Positions 17,671-27,156 of a stretch of DNA of 64,000 nt are shown piece after piece. The DNA is from Aureococcus anophagefferens (lineage: Eukaryota; Sar; Pelagophyceae; Pelagomonadales; Pelagomonadaceae). The DNA lies in NCBI RefSeq assembly GCF_000186865.1, contig NW_008705563.1:953070-1017069 (forward strand), given 5' to 3'. Both the position numbers and the translations under genes were made by a program. How positions within the stretch are numbered: the first letter of the stretch is position 1; every line of letters starts with the position of its first letter. The notes under the pieces are model-generated. The model ran no database searches. It was given only the letters and a program-made list of their open reading frames with translations, and had not been told where the DNA came from.

Positions 17671-18146
17671 CTACCTTACGAGGTCCTCGGCCGCCACGTA
17701 GTGGATCGTCGCGTTGCGGAACGTCGAGCGCCGGGCGCTGGGGTTGTTCGCCTGCCCTGCGAAGTCGGCCGTGTAGTAGACGTAGATGTCCGTGCACCGG
17801 CCGCCGACGTAGACGTAGTTCTTCATGGACGTCGTGCCCCAGGACACGACGAGCGTCGTCGCGGCGGCGAGCGCGTTGATGAGGGCGATCTCGCCGAGCG
17901 CCGCCGGGTCGAGGAGCTCGGCGCGGTGTTTTCGGAGGATCGCGGCGACGCGGTCCGGGCACAGGACGCCCTGCGACGTGCTCCCGGCCGCCGTCTTCAG
18001 GATCGCGACCGTGCGGTTCCCCGGTACCGGCGCGCCGCGGTCGACGAAGTGGCGGTGGACGAAGGCGGAGAGCCGCAGCGCCACCGGGTTCAAGTTACAG
18101 TATTTGGACCGGCGGTGGGTGTATTCGGAGGGCTCCTCCGGGCACT
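17671..18146 (-). pseudogene. GT61-like glycosyltransferase C-terminal fragment
   Basis: The frame ends in TAG at 17671-17673 and is open back past 18146 without any in-frame ATG. It reads 'FVHRHFVDRG', 'CPDRVAAILRKHRAELLDP', 'TLVVSWGTTSMKNYVYVG', which resembles the C-terminal part of GT61/DUF563 glycosyltransferases, where a histidine- or glycine-rich 'GAGLTN'-type loop occupies this place. The upstream part would have to lie inside the neighbouring gene that ends at 18147. It is either a truncated copy or the last exon of a gene whose 5' exon I cannot find. Confidence 0.45.
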
Positions 18147-19340
18147 CTAGGGCGCGTCGTCGGCGGCCGGCGGCTTGAGCGGGCTGTGCTGGTACTTCTC
18201 CAGAAGCCAGGCGGAATGCGCGGCGGCGCCCTCCGCGATCTTCGAGCGCGCGACCTTGCGGTCCGCGTCGACGGCGGCCAGCCAGTCGCGCTGTGCGAGG
18301 AGGCGCCGGTTGAATTGGATATTGTTCTGGATGTCGTCGTCGGTCTGGATCACATGATCATCGAAAGCGGAAAAGAAGCGCTGCATGCGTTGCGCGAATG
18401 CACCAGCGGTCTTCGATTCCGCCATTAGGCGCGAACGGGCGTCGCAGACATGGTCATTCGTTTGATGGCAAGCCACGCAGCGGGCATGCGAGCAGAGCGG
18501 GCAAGCGTATGCGACAGGGTTGCAACCGTCGCAGCCGTCGCAGGTGTAGCGCCGCGGGTCGCTGCACGGCGGCAGCGGCTGGCGACGCTCTTGCGCGTGC
18601 ACGGCAGCGACATCAGGGTAGCCGCGGCGCGGTGACAGGGGGTCGAAATGCTCGATTTCCGTGGGTAACACCTGGAAAGCAATTTGAGCGAATGCGTCTA
18701 CCACCAACTGGTCCATCGCGTACGTGATTTCGAACGTAGTTCCAGGCGGCTGGAACTTGACCTGGGCGTGCCGCGACAGCCAGATGTACGTCGGCGACTC
18801 GTCACCGACCTCGCGCTGTTCTTCGAGCAGTTTTAGGATTGGGCATCGAAATTTGTGGCCGACCGCGTCTTGTGCCCCGATGACCTGGCGCATCTCTTCC
18901 TGATCTACCTCCTCTAGTTCCATCAAATCTTGAGCATCCTTGGATCGCTTAAACCGGTTCCACATTTGCGCGAAATCGTCACGATCAGCATTGGACTTGA
19001 AGCGCAGGTCCAACCGCGTCGCGTCGAGCGCCGACAGCGCCTCGACTCCCCGCCTCGCCGCTCCGCGGAACACGCGCTCGAACACCAGCTTGTTCATCAC
19101 GAGCGCGACGCAGCGCAGCGGCACGACCAGCGCCTCCCACCGTCGGAACATGGCGTCGTCGTCTTCGGTCCGCAGCCGCGCGGTGCGCCGCAGCTCGTTC
19201 GCCGCGCGGAACGCCGACGAGAGCGGCGCCGCGCGGCCGCTCGCGAGGTGCAGCGATAGCACGCCCGCCCCGTCGGCGTAGTCGGCGATGCGACGGAAGA
19301 TGTCCTGCGGCAAGTGGGACGCGGCGAGGGGGCGCGACAT
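18147..19340 (-). CDS. F-box-like protein with a Cys-rich zinc-binding cluster
   Basis: 397 residues from ATG at 19340. Residues 9-30 ('LPQDIFRRIADYADGAGV') look like an F-box start, which would connect it to an SCF ubiquitin ligase, but the match is short. Near residue 295 there is a tight cluster C-D-G-C-D-G-C ... C-P-L-C ... C-V-A-C-H ... C, probably two zinc sites of the B-box/ZZ kind. The C-terminal 80 residues are helical. Codon use in the middle third is less GC-rich than in its neighbours. Confidence 0.6.
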   Translation of the reverse strand: MSRPLAASHLPQDIFRRIADYADGAGVLSLHLASGRAAPLSSAFRAANELRRTARLRTEDDDAMFRRWEALVVPLRCVALVMNKLVFERVFRGAARRGVEALSALDATRLDLRFKSNADRDDFAQMWNRFKRSKDAQDLMELEEVDQEEMRQVIGAQDAVGHKFRCPILKLLEEQREVGDESPTYIWLSRHAQVKFQPPGTTFEITYAMDQLVVDAFAQIAFQVLPTEIEHFDPLSPRRGYPDVAAVHAQERRQPLPPCSDPRRYTCDGCDGCNPVAYACPLCSHARCVACHQTNDHVCDARSRLMAESKTAGAFAQRMQRFFSAFDDHVIQTDDDIQNNIQFNRRLLAQRDWLAAVDADRKVARSKIAEGAAAHSAWLLEKYQHSPLKPPAADDAP

Positions 19341-19407
19341 CGTGCGCTGCTGGCCCAAGAAGGAGCAGTAAAACGACGCGGTCCGGCCAACCAAGACGCA
19401 AGGCGCA

Positions 19408-19491
19408 GCGCGGCGGTCGAGAAGCGCGGCGCGGCGGTCGAGAAGCGCGGCGCGGCGGTCGAGAAGCGCGGCGCGGCGGTCGAGAAGCGCG
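19408..19491. repeat. four perfect 21-bp tandem repeats
   Basis: The unit GCGCGGCGGTCGAGAAGCGC-G is repeated four times at 19408, 19429, 19450 and 19471. It lies 67 bp upstream of the start codon of the minus-strand F-box-like gene. On the minus strand it reads as the heptapeptide LLDRRAA in frame with that gene, but no in-frame ATG precedes it. Confidence 0.9.
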
Positions 19492-19661
19492 GCGCGTCCC
19501 TGGAGAGGCTCGAGCACAGGTCGTCGAGGTTGACGAGGTCACGCCGGGGCTGGCCGGGGCACGCAAAGACGCGCGCCGCGCGCCGCGCCGAGGCGTAGGC
19601 CGAGGCGTCCGACGGCGTCCGATGCGGCGTGCCCGGCGGGGCCGGCACCGGACTCCGATCC

Positions 19662-20816
19662 TTACGCCGCCGGCTTGAAGGCCGCGACCTCCGCGCAGTA
19701 CGCGCGGACGACGCCCCAGGCCTCGGCGTCCGGGAGCGAGGCCGCGACGGTGATCTTGCAGTCGACGGTCGTCGCGGCCGTGTAGTGGCACTGGAGGAAG
19801 GGCCGGGGCGCGTTTCCCTCGTAGCCGTGGTGCTTGTAGCACTCGCGCCCCTCGCAGTCGGGGTATTTGCAGGGCACGTCGTCCCCGGAGGCGTTTTCCT
19901 CGTGGACGTTGCACTTGTCCCACTCGTAGTTCGTCGGCGGGGCCACGTCGTGGAGCGTGTAGTCGTGCTCGAGGGGCACCGTCTCGACGACGTCGATGAC
20001 GTCCACGCAGACCTGCCCGAGCGCGGGCAGCGACGTCGCGGACCCGAACGGCGCGAACCAGGTCGCGAAGCCCTCGATCATCTTCGTGAGCGACTTGGCG
20101 TCGTCGGCGCTCTTCGGGGCGCGCTGGAGCAGCTGCGCGTTGACGGGCCCGAGCACGGGCTCGATCTGCGCGAGCGCGCCGCCGACGGCCGCGAGCCGGG
20201 GCCCGAAGAGGTCGAAGGACTTGACGCCCTTGGCGTTCGAGCGGCGCACGCTCGTCATGGACGCCAGGATCGTCCCGACCGTCGTCGACGCCGCGAGGAG
20301 CGGGCTCAGGTCGACGAAGGGCGCGGCCGCGAGCGCGTCGACGAGCGTCAGATTGGCGCCGCCGGCGTCCCCGTTGGCCCGGACGAGCGCGTCGACGACG
20401 CCCCGCGCGACGCGGTCGAGCGCGTCGCAGTCCAATCCGTCGTAGTAGGGATCTCTGAAGAGCCTCGGACACGCGAAGGCCCAGGCGGCGCCGAGGGCGC
20501 CCTCGACGACCTTGGGCGTGCCGGCCTCGCTGTCGACGAGCTCGTGGAACGTTCGCGACGCGTCGCGGACCGTCTCGCTGACGCCCCGGAACTCGGCGTG
20601 CGCGCTCGTCGCGACCGATTCCATGCGCGCGATGGAGGCCTGGGCCTCGACGATGGCCTGCGCCGACGTGCGGAGGAGCGCGACGACGCCGACCATGAGC
20701 GTCGTCTGGAGCGCGACGAAGAGCCAGACGCCGACGAGCAGGCAGCGGCTCGTCCGCCGTTCCGTCTTCGCGTCCGTCGCGATCTGGAGGCCCGTCTCCA
20801 TGCGGCGGTAGTCCAT
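19662..20816 (-). CDS. single-pass membrane protein with a large Cys-bearing ectodomain, unknown
   Basis: 384 residues from the ATG at 20816. A hydrophobic segment at about residues 20-42 ('CLLVGVWLFVALQTTLMVGVVALL') follows a charged N-terminal tail, so it is a type II or signal-anchor protein. The next ~100 residues are helical ('ARMESVATSAHAEFRGVSETV'). The distal part contains paired Cys residues ('KCNVHEENASGDDVPCKYPDCEGRECY'-like spacing, C-x13-C-x4-C-x4-C) suggestive of disulfides, and possible N-glycosylation sites. No family recognised. Confidence 0.6.
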   Translation of the reverse strand: MDYRRMETGLQIATDAKTERRTSRCLLVGVWLFVALQTTLMVGVVALLRTSAQAIVEAQASIARMESVATSAHAEFRGVSETVRDASRTFHELVDSEAGTPKVVEGALGAAWAFACPRLFRDPYYDGLDCDALDRVARGVVDALVRANGDAGGANLTLVDALAAAPFVDLSPLLAASTTVGTILASMTSVRRSNAKGVKSFDLFGPRLAAVGGALAQIEPVLGPVNAQLLQRAPKSADDAKSLTKMIEGFATWFAPFGSATSLPALGQVCVDVIDVVETVPLEHDYTLHDVAPPTNYEWDKCNVHEENASGDDVPCKYPDCEGRECYKHHGYEGNAPRPFLQCHYTAATTVDCKITVAASLPDAEAWGVVRAYCAEVAAFKPAA

Positions 20817-21004
20817 GCGCGAGTCGACGGGTCGGGGCAGCGCCGGGGGGCGCGGCGATCTTCGAGATGCTCTCTCGGCCGGGCAGCCCGCGCATGCGCA
20901 TTTCAAGCGCAACAGCAACGTCGGCATCAACCATCGAGCGAGACGCGCCCGACGCGGCGTAGGACGACGCCGCCGCCGGGACGACGGCCGACGGCTGCTT
21001 CTTA

Positions 21005-21958
21005 TCATCGCCAGGTCCGCGCGCGCGGGGGCTCCGTGATGCCGCGGGGCGTGGGCGTAGGCCGGGAGAGGCCGTGGGACCAGAGCGCGGAGAGCGTGTC
21101 GATCTTCTTGAAGACGTCCTTCTCCGGGAGCTTGTCCTGGAGGAGGGCCTGGCAGCGCGAGAGCTTGGTCTCGCGGCGCGCGAGGTCGAGGATCTCCTCC
21201 TTGAGCGAGTCGGGCTGGTCGCTCTGGCGCGGCACGGGCGGCTTCTTGCGCTTCTTCTCCTCGCCGTCGGGCGACGGCGCGCGGTCGCGGATGCCGCCGC
21301 TCGGCGCCGACTGGGCGCCGCGGTCCAAAATGTCCGGCAGCGCGTCGAGCTTCGGGAAGGACGACGTGTGTTTGTCCTTTCCGGGCCGGAAGTTCCGCGC
21401 GAGGCGCTCCCACTTGAGCTTCTCGTGCTCGCGCTTCGACTCGTCGCGCTGCTGGGCCGTCAGCCGGGACTTGCGCAGGTCCCAGCCCGTGAGCACGACG
21501 CGCTGGCGGAGCCTGCCCGTGTCGTCCCGTTTCTTCGCGCGCGTCTCGAAGACGTCGATCGCGCGCCAGCTCGCGGCCATGGACTTCTCCAGGTCCGCCG
21601 GGTCGACGACGGGCACGGGCTCGCGGTCCCGGTCCACGTCCGCCGGCGGGTTGAGCCGCGCGAAGCTCAGCTCCATCTTGAGGACCGTCGTTTTCGGGTA
21701 CGAGATGCCGAGGCGCCGCAGGCTCGCGGGGTCGCTGCAGTCCGCGGCGTCGACGGCGCGGAAGAAGCGCCGCGTGTCCCCGGGCGCGGGCCGCCCGATC
21801 TGCGGCCGGCCGAAGCCCAGGCTCTCGCTCCCGACGGAGCTCGCCATGGACACGCTCGCGGCCTTGTGCTTGGACCGCCGGTGCCCGCCGAGCTTCGCGC
21901 GGGGCAGCTTCACGAAGGCCTTGTTCGGCGGGTCCTCCGTCGTGCCGGGCAGCACCAT
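21005..21958 (-). CDS. unrecognised hydrophilic protein
   Basis: 317 residues, rich in Arg, Lys, Asp and Pro with no membrane segment. 'LRRLGISYPKTTVLKMELSFARLNPP' and 'VVLTGWDLRKSRLTAQQRDESKREHEKLKWERLA' suggest a helical protein; the second stretch could form a coiled coil. The Pro/Lys-rich 'EEKKRKKPPVPR' could be a nuclear localisation signal. No family recognised. Coding status rests on length, codon bias and conserved-looking aromatic positions. Confidence 0.55.
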   Translation of the reverse strand: MVLPGTTEDPPNKAFVKLPRAKLGGHRRSKHKAASVSMASSVGSESLGFGRPQIGRPAPGDTRRFFRAVDAADCSDPASLRRLGISYPKTTVLKMELSFARLNPPADVDRDREPVPVVDPADLEKSMAASWRAIDVFETRAKKRDDTGRLRQRVVLTGWDLRKSRLTAQQRDESKREHEKLKWERLARNFRPGKDKHTSSFPKLDALPDILDRGAQSAPSGGIRDRAPSPDGEEKKRKKPPVPRQSDQPDSLKEEILDLARRETKLSRCQALLQDKLPEKDVFKKIDTLSALWSHGLSRPTPTPRGITEPPRARTWR

Positions 21959-22221
21959 GGCTCCTGCCGACGACCGGGCCGCCGCCGCCGGGCGCGGTCC
22001 ACGCAGCCTCCGGTTTTTAAGCCCGAGGTCGCGTTGATCGGGCAGCTTTGGTTTTACAGGGGTGCAAGGTGGCGCAAGTTGAGATGCTCGTTGACATGGT
22101 GCCGCGAGAGTGCTGTCGGCTTCTTCTGTCCACTTCTCTCTCGTCCGCGGCGGCAGTGTCCCCTGCTCGCAGCGCCGCGCGCGATTCGCGCCGCCGCAGG
22201 TCTCGACAAACCACGTCCACC

Positions 22222-22710
22222 ATGGCCCGCGGCGCGATCCCCGTCGACACCTCCTTCCCCGACATGCTCCTCTGGGCCGCGGCCGTCTTCGCCATCAAGA
22301 TCACGCTCATGCACGCGCTCCAGGTGCGGTCGCGGCTCATGACGGGCGACAACAAGTCGTCGCGCCAGGCCCACTGGGTCGAGGACGAGTCCATCCCGGA
22401 CGTCTTCCTCAAGGCCTTCCAGGTCATGTTCGTGACCTTCGCGGGCCCCGTCCTCGACATCAACCGCCTCGGCGGCGCGCAGCAGAACGCGGCGGAGAAC
22501 GAGCTCTTCTTCCTCGCGCTCGGTTCGTTGCTCTCGGCCCACGGCTCCGTGCCGGCGAACGGCGCCGACATCGTCAAGTACTACGTCTACTCGCGCCTCG
22601 TCCACGCGGCGACGTTCGTCTTCAAGGCGCCGCAGCCCGCGCGCGCGCTCGCCTGGGCCTCGGGCATGGCCTGCATGATGGTCCTCGCCGCCGCGGCCCT
22701 CGGCTACTGA
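22222..22710 (+). CDS. MAPEG family protein (microsomal glutathione S-transferase-like)
   Basis: 162 residues with four hydrophobic segments. The family signature is visible: 'ALQVRSRLMTGDN' after helix 1, then 'QNAAENELFFLALGSLLS' (Glu-Asn box) and 'VYSRLVHAATFVFKAPQPARALAWASGM' (the Arg-His and 'PQP-R' region of MGST1). MAPEG proteins conjugate glutathione to lipophilic compounds or reduce lipid hydroperoxides in the ER or organelle outer membranes. The ATG at 22222 lies in a CCACCATGG-like context. Length matches MGST1 (155). Confidence 0.9.
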   Translation: MARGAIPVDTSFPDMLLWAAAVFAIKITLMHALQVRSRLMTGDNKSSRQAHWVEDESIPDVFLKAFQVMFVTFAGPVLDINRLGGAQQNAAENELFFLALGSLLSAHGSVPANGADIVKYYVYSRLVHAATFVFKAPQPARALAWASGMACMMVLAAAALGY

Positions 22711-22789
22711 GAAGGCCCGCCCGAGGCGCCGTTCGGAAAAACGGCGTGACGATCGCGATACCTACGCTTGATCCCCGCGCACACAAAGC

Positions 22790-23800
22790 TTAGAGCTCCG
22801 ACGCGCCGTCGGGGACGGGAAGCCAGGCCGCGTCGTGGTCGAAGCCGATGGCCGCCGGGAGCGTCGCGAGGACGGCCGCGAGGGCCGCGTTGGGCCCGGC
22901 GAAGAGCGCGTCGAGGTCGGCGCGGAGCGCGGCGTCGACGCGGTGGCGGTGGCCGCCGTAGGTCGCGTTGGGCCGCACGGCCATGGCCTCGCTGCCGCCG
23001 GAGAGCGACTCGTAGGACTTGAGGGGCGCCGCGGGCGCGTCGACGCCGAGCGCGGCGAAGACGCGCGCGAGCGTGGCCTCCCCGTCGTCGAAGAGCGCGC
23101 GCTGCGACACCGCGAGGACGCGCGGGCCGAGAGAAACCGCTCTTTCGAGCTGCGGCGCGTAGAGCGACTGGGACAGGAGGCCGTGCGTCACGCCGAAGAG
23201 GCCGAGCTTGCCCCGGGCCTCGAGGCCGCCGAGCGCGCCGCCGACGGGCACCTCGACGCAGCCGTCGAACGCGGCCGCCGAGCCCCGGGGCAGCGCGGCC
23301 GCGAGGCACCGCCGCTCCGCGTCGACGGCGGCCCCAAAGTCGAAGCGCTCCCGGCCGCAGGCGTCGTCGGCGGCGGCCTTGAGGGAGCGCTCGCCGTAGC
23401 GCGCCAGCATGTTGAAGTGCGAGTACGCGCGGTCCACCGGCGCCCGGAGCAGCACGACCCAACTCGCCCAGGGCGCGGCGTCCGCCGCGCGCGCGAGGGC
23501 CGTCGGGTGCGCGAGGTACATGGGCGAGCCGTCGACGCGCCGGCCGCCGCCGCAGCCGAGCCGCCGCGCGTAGGCGCCGTCGCCCTCGGCGTAGCGGCCG
23601 TCGTCGTTGAAGTGGTAGAGCTCCTTCGACGCGTCGGGGGACCCGAGCGCGTCGCGCAGCGCCGAGTGGAGCGCCGTCGTCCCGGACTTGACCGCGCCGG
23701 GGATGAGCGCGAAGGGGCGAGTCGCGTCGAGCGCGCAGTCGTCGTCTCGGGCCGCCAGCGCGGCGGCGGCGAGGAGGAGGAGCAGTGTGTGGGTGGGCAT
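22790..23800 (-). CDS. secreted/Golgi sulfotransferase (NDST/Sulfotransfer_1-like)
   Basis: 336 residues with a clear signal peptide (residues 1-17). The PAPS 5' phosphosulfate loop is 'PGAVKSGTTALHSAL' near 34-48. The 3' phosphate-binding region is 'WVVLLRAPVDRAYSHFNM' with Arg and Ser in place. 'KELYHFNDD' and 'GSPMYLAHP' match the heparan-sulfate/GlcNAc sulfotransferase family. It transfers sulfate from PAPS to a glycan, probably in the Golgi, fitting sulfated cell-surface polysaccharide of marine algae. It shares a 285-bp upstream space with the divergent EFTUD2 gene. Confidence 0.88.
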   Translation of the reverse strand: MPTHTLLLLLAAAALAARDDDCALDATRPFALIPGAVKSGTTALHSALRDALGSPDASKELYHFNDDGRYAEGDGAYARRLGCGGGRRVDGSPMYLAHPTALARAADAAPWASWVVLLRAPVDRAYSHFNMLARYGERSLKAAADDACGRERFDFGAAVDAERRCLAAALPRGSAAAFDGCVEVPVGGALGGLEARGKLGLFGVTHGLLSQSLYAPQLERAVSLGPRVLAVSQRALFDDGEATLARVFAALGVDAPAAPLKSYESLSGGSEAMAVRPNATYGGHRHRVDAALRADLDALFAGPNAALAAVLATLPAAIGFDHDAAWLPVPDGASEL

Positions 23801-24085
23801 GGCTTCAGCGGTGCTACGCGCTCATGGCTGGCTTGCGCAACGTTTGTGGCTCTGGCAATTCTGCAGCGGCGTCGCAGCGCGCGAAATTAGTAGGTCGCGT
23901 TCCTGACAATCACCGATGGCACAGGTTTTTGCCGCGGGAGAGCATCCATCGGCCGCTCTCCCAGCTCGGACAAAAGACGCTCGCCGCCAAGCTCGCCGCC
24001 CGCGACGCCGAGCGCAACCAGCGCGCGCGCGCCGCTACCCGCGATTTGCACCGCGCCGCGCCGCGCCGCACGCACAAAGACAACC

Positions 24086-27082
24086 ATGATGGAGTACGAC
24101 GAGTTCGGCAACCTCATCGGCGGCGACAGCGACGACGAGAGCGAGGGCGAGGCGGCGCCGGCGGCCTACGGCGACGCCTCGGCCGGCGACGGCCAGGTCG
24201 TCGCCATGGAGGAGGACGAGGTCGGCGAGCGCGCCGTCGTGCTCCACGAGGACAAGCAGTACTACCCCGACGCGGCGGACGTCTACCCCGGCGCGCGGAC
24301 CGTCGTGCTCGACGAGGACGCGCAGCCGCTCGAGGAGCCGATCCTCAAGCCCGCGGCCGTGCGGCTCTTTAGTACCTTGGACCACAGCGCCCCGGGCGAG
24401 AAGAGCTACACCGTCGACTTCATGCGGGGCCTCATGGAGCGGCCCGAGCTCATCCGGAACGTCGCGCTCCTGGGAAATTTGCACTGCGGCAAGACCACTT
24501 TAACGGACGTCTTCGTGCAGCACGCGCACCGCGTCGAGTGGGACCCGAGCAAGGAGTTCAAGTTCAGCGACACGCGCAAGGACGAGCAGGAGCGCCAGCT
24601 GTCGATCAAGTGCGCGCCCGTGTCGATGGTGCTGCCCGACTCGCGCGGCAAGCACTACATGGTGCATTTGGTGGATTGCCCGGGCCACGTGGGCTTCAAC
24701 GACGAGGTCACGGCGGCGCTCCGCGCCGTCGACGGCGCGGTTATTGTTGTTGACGCGGTCGAGGGCGTCATGGCGTCGACGGAGCGGCTCATCAAGCACG
24801 CGATCGAGGCGCGCGTCGGCCTCACCTTGGTCATCAACAAGGTCGACCGCCTGATCCTCGAGCTCAAGCTCCCGCCGACGGACGCCTACTTCAAGCTCGT
24901 CCACACCGTCGACGACGTCAACGCGTGCGTCGCGGAGTGCTGGGGCGCCGCGCGCGACCGGCTCCGCCTCGGCGACGAGCAGCCGCCGCGGCTCAGCCCG
25001 ACGAAGGGCGACGTCTGCTTCGCGTCGGCCCAGCACTGCTGGTGCTTCACGCTCGAGTCCTTCGCGCGCGTCTACGGCGAGGACGCCGCGCGCAAGGGCA
25101 GCGGCGGCGTCGACGCCAAAGCGCTCGGGAAGCGGCTCTGGGGCGACGTCTACTTCGACTCTTCCACCCGGAAGTTCGGCCGGGCGCCGCCGCCGCCGAC
25201 GGGCGCGAAGCAGAAGCGGTGCCAGCGGTCCTTCGTCGAGTTCGTCCTCGAGCCGCTCTACAAGATCTACGCGCACGTCTTGGGCGAGGAGCCGGGCTCG
25301 CTCAACGCGGCGCTCGGCGCCGTGGGCATCAAGCTCGCCGTCGACGAGCTCAGCCTGGACCCGAAGCCCCTGCTCAAGTGCGCCCTGCGGCGCTTCTTCA
25401 AGGGCCGCGCGACCGCGGCGTTCGTCGACGTGATCTCGCGCCACTCGCCGAGCCCCAAAGCGCACTCGGCGACCAAGGTCGCGTACCACTACTGCGGCGC
25501 GCTGGACGGCGACCGCGCGGCGGCCATGGCGGGCTGCGCCGACGACGGGCCCCTCTGCGTCAACGTCGTCAAGCTCTTCTCGACGCCGGACGCGACGGGC
25601 TTCGTCGCGTTCGGCCGCGTCTACAGCGGCCGCGTCGCGCCGGGCGCGCGCGTGAACGTGCTCGGCGAGAACTACTCGCCCGACGACCCGGAGGACGCGC
25701 GGCCCTGCGTCGTGGCGGGCGTGAGCGTCTGCCACGGGCGCCACGCGACGGACGTGCCGTCCGCGGGGCCCGGGAATCTGGTGCTGTTGGAGGGCGTCGA
25801 CGCGTCCATCGCGAAGACGGCGACGATCGTCGACGCGGCGGGCGGCTCCGACGCGGACCCCGTCCACATCTTCCGGCCGCTGAAGTTCGACAATTTGGCG
25901 GTCGTGAAGCTCGCCGTCGAGCCGCTGAACCCGTCCGAACTGCCGAAGATGACGGAGGGTTTGCGGAAGATCTCCAAGAGCTACCCGCTGGCGCAGACCA
26001 AGGTCGAGGAGAGCGGCGAGCACGTCGTGCTGGGCACGGGCGAGCTCTACCTCGACTGCGTCATGCACGACCTCCGCGAGATGTACGGCGCGGTGGAAGT
26101 GAAAGTCGCGGACCCCGTCGTCGCCTTCTGCGAGACCGTCATCGAGACGTCGTCGCTCAAGTGCTTCTCGGAGACGCCGAACAAGCGCAACAAGCTCACG
26201 ATGATCGCCGAGCCGTTGGACGCGGGCGTCGCGGACGCCGCGGAGCGCGGCGACGTCGACCACCGGTGGTCGAAGAAGCAGGTCGGCCAGTACTTCCAGA
26301 AGACCTACGACTGGGATTTGCTCGCCGCGCGGTCCATCTGGGCCTTCGGGCCGGATGCGCTCGGGTCGTCGTCCTTCGGGGGCGGCTGCAGTAACGTGCT
26401 CTTGGACGACACGCTGCCGTCCGAGGTCGACAAGCGCCTCCTCAACGCGGCCAAGGAGTCCGTCGTCCAGGGCTTCCAGTGGGGCTGCCGCGAGGGCCCG
26501 CTCTGCGACGAGCCCATCCGCAACGTCAAGTTCAAGATCCTCGACGCGTCGATCTCCGACGTCGCGCTCCACCGCGGCGGCGGCCAGGTCATCCCGACCG
26601 CGCGCCGCGTCTGCTACAGCGCGTTCTTGATGGCGTGCCCGCGGCTCATGGAGCCCATCTTCGCCGTCGACGTCCAGTGCCCGGCGGACTGCGTCGCCGC
26701 CGTCTACCCCGTGCTCGCGCGGCGCCGGGGCCACATCGTCCAGGACGCGCCGAAGCCGGGCGCGCCGTTCTACACGGTCAAGGCCTACATCCCCGCCGTC
26801 GACTCCTTCGGCTTCGAGACGGACCTCCGGGCCTTCACGCAGGGCCAGGCCATGTGCTCCCAGGTCTTCGACCACTGGGCCGTCTGCCCGGGCGACCCCC
26901 TCGACCGCTCCATCATCCTCCACCCGCTCGAGCCGAGCCCGCCGCCGCACCTCGCGCGCGAGTTCATGGTCAAGACCCGCCGCCGCAAGGGCCTCTCCGA
27001 GGACGTCTCCATCGCCAAGTTCTTCGACGACCCCATGCTCAAGGAGCTCTCCGAGATGCAGCCGGGCGGCGGCGGCATGTAG
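24086..27082 (+). CDS. EFTUD2: U5 snRNP GTPase EFTUD2/Snu114
   Basis: 998 residues in a single exon, close to the human length of 972. It starts 'MMEYDEFGNLIGG', typical of Snu114, with an acidic N-terminal region. The G domain has G1 'GNLHCGKTTLTD', G3 'DCPGHVGFNDE' and G4 'NKVDRLILELKLPP', with the EF2-like domains II-V following ('GTGELYLDCVMHDLREMYG', 'GSDADPVHIFRP'). Snu114 is the EF2-like regulator of Brr2 and of spliceosome activation and disassembly. That this core spliceosome gene has no intron while many neighbours carry introners is notable but may be chance. Confidence 0.97.
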   Translation: MMEYDEFGNLIGGDSDDESEGEAAPAAYGDASAGDGQVVAMEEDEVGERAVVLHEDKQYYPDAADVYPGARTVVLDEDAQPLEEPILKPAAVRLFSTLDHSAPGEKSYTVDFMRGLMERPELIRNVALLGNLHCGKTTLTDVFVQHAHRVEWDPSKEFKFSDTRKDEQERQLSIKCAPVSMVLPDSRGKHYMVHLVDCPGHVGFNDEVTAALRAVDGAVIVVDAVEGVMASTERLIKHAIEARVGLTLVINKVDRLILELKLPPTDAYFKLVHTVDDVNACVAECWGAARDRLRLGDEQPPRLSPTKGDVCFASAQHCWCFTLESFARVYGEDAARKGSGGVDAKALGKRLWGDVYFDSSTRKFGRAPPPPTGAKQKRCQRSFVEFVLEPLYKIYAHVLGEEPGSLNAALGAVGIKLAVDELSLDPKPLLKCALRRFFKGRATAAFVDVISRHSPSPKAHSATKVAYHYCGALDGDRAAAMAGCADDGPLCVNVVKLFSTPDATGFVAFGRVYSGRVAPGARVNVLGENYSPDDPEDARPCVVAGVSVCHGRHATDVPSAGPGNLVLLEGVDASIAKTATIVDAAGGSDADPVHIFRPLKFDNLAVVKLAVEPLNPSELPKMTEGLRKISKSYPLAQTKVEESGEHVVLGTGELYLDCVMHDLREMYGAVEVKVADPVVAFCETVIETSSLKCFSETPNKRNKLTMIAEPLDAGVADAAERGDVDHRWSKKQVGQYFQKTYDWDLLAARSIWAFGPDALGSSSFGGGCSNVLLDDTLPSEVDKRLLNAAKESVVQGFQWGCREGPLCDEPIRNVKFKILDASISDVALHRGGGQVIPTARRVCYSAFLMACPRLMEPIFAVDVQCPADCVAAVYPVLARRRGHIVQDAPKPGAPFYTVKAYIPAVDSFGFETDLRAFTQGQAMCSQVFDHWAVCPGDPLDRSIILHPLEPSPPPHLAREFMVKTRRRKGLSEDVSIAKFFDDPMLKELSEMQPGGGGM

Positions 27083-27156
27083 GACGGCGGATAAATCGGG
27101 CTCGATCGACTGCAACATTGCAGGGAAACGTTGCCTTGCCCGACGCAACGTTTGCG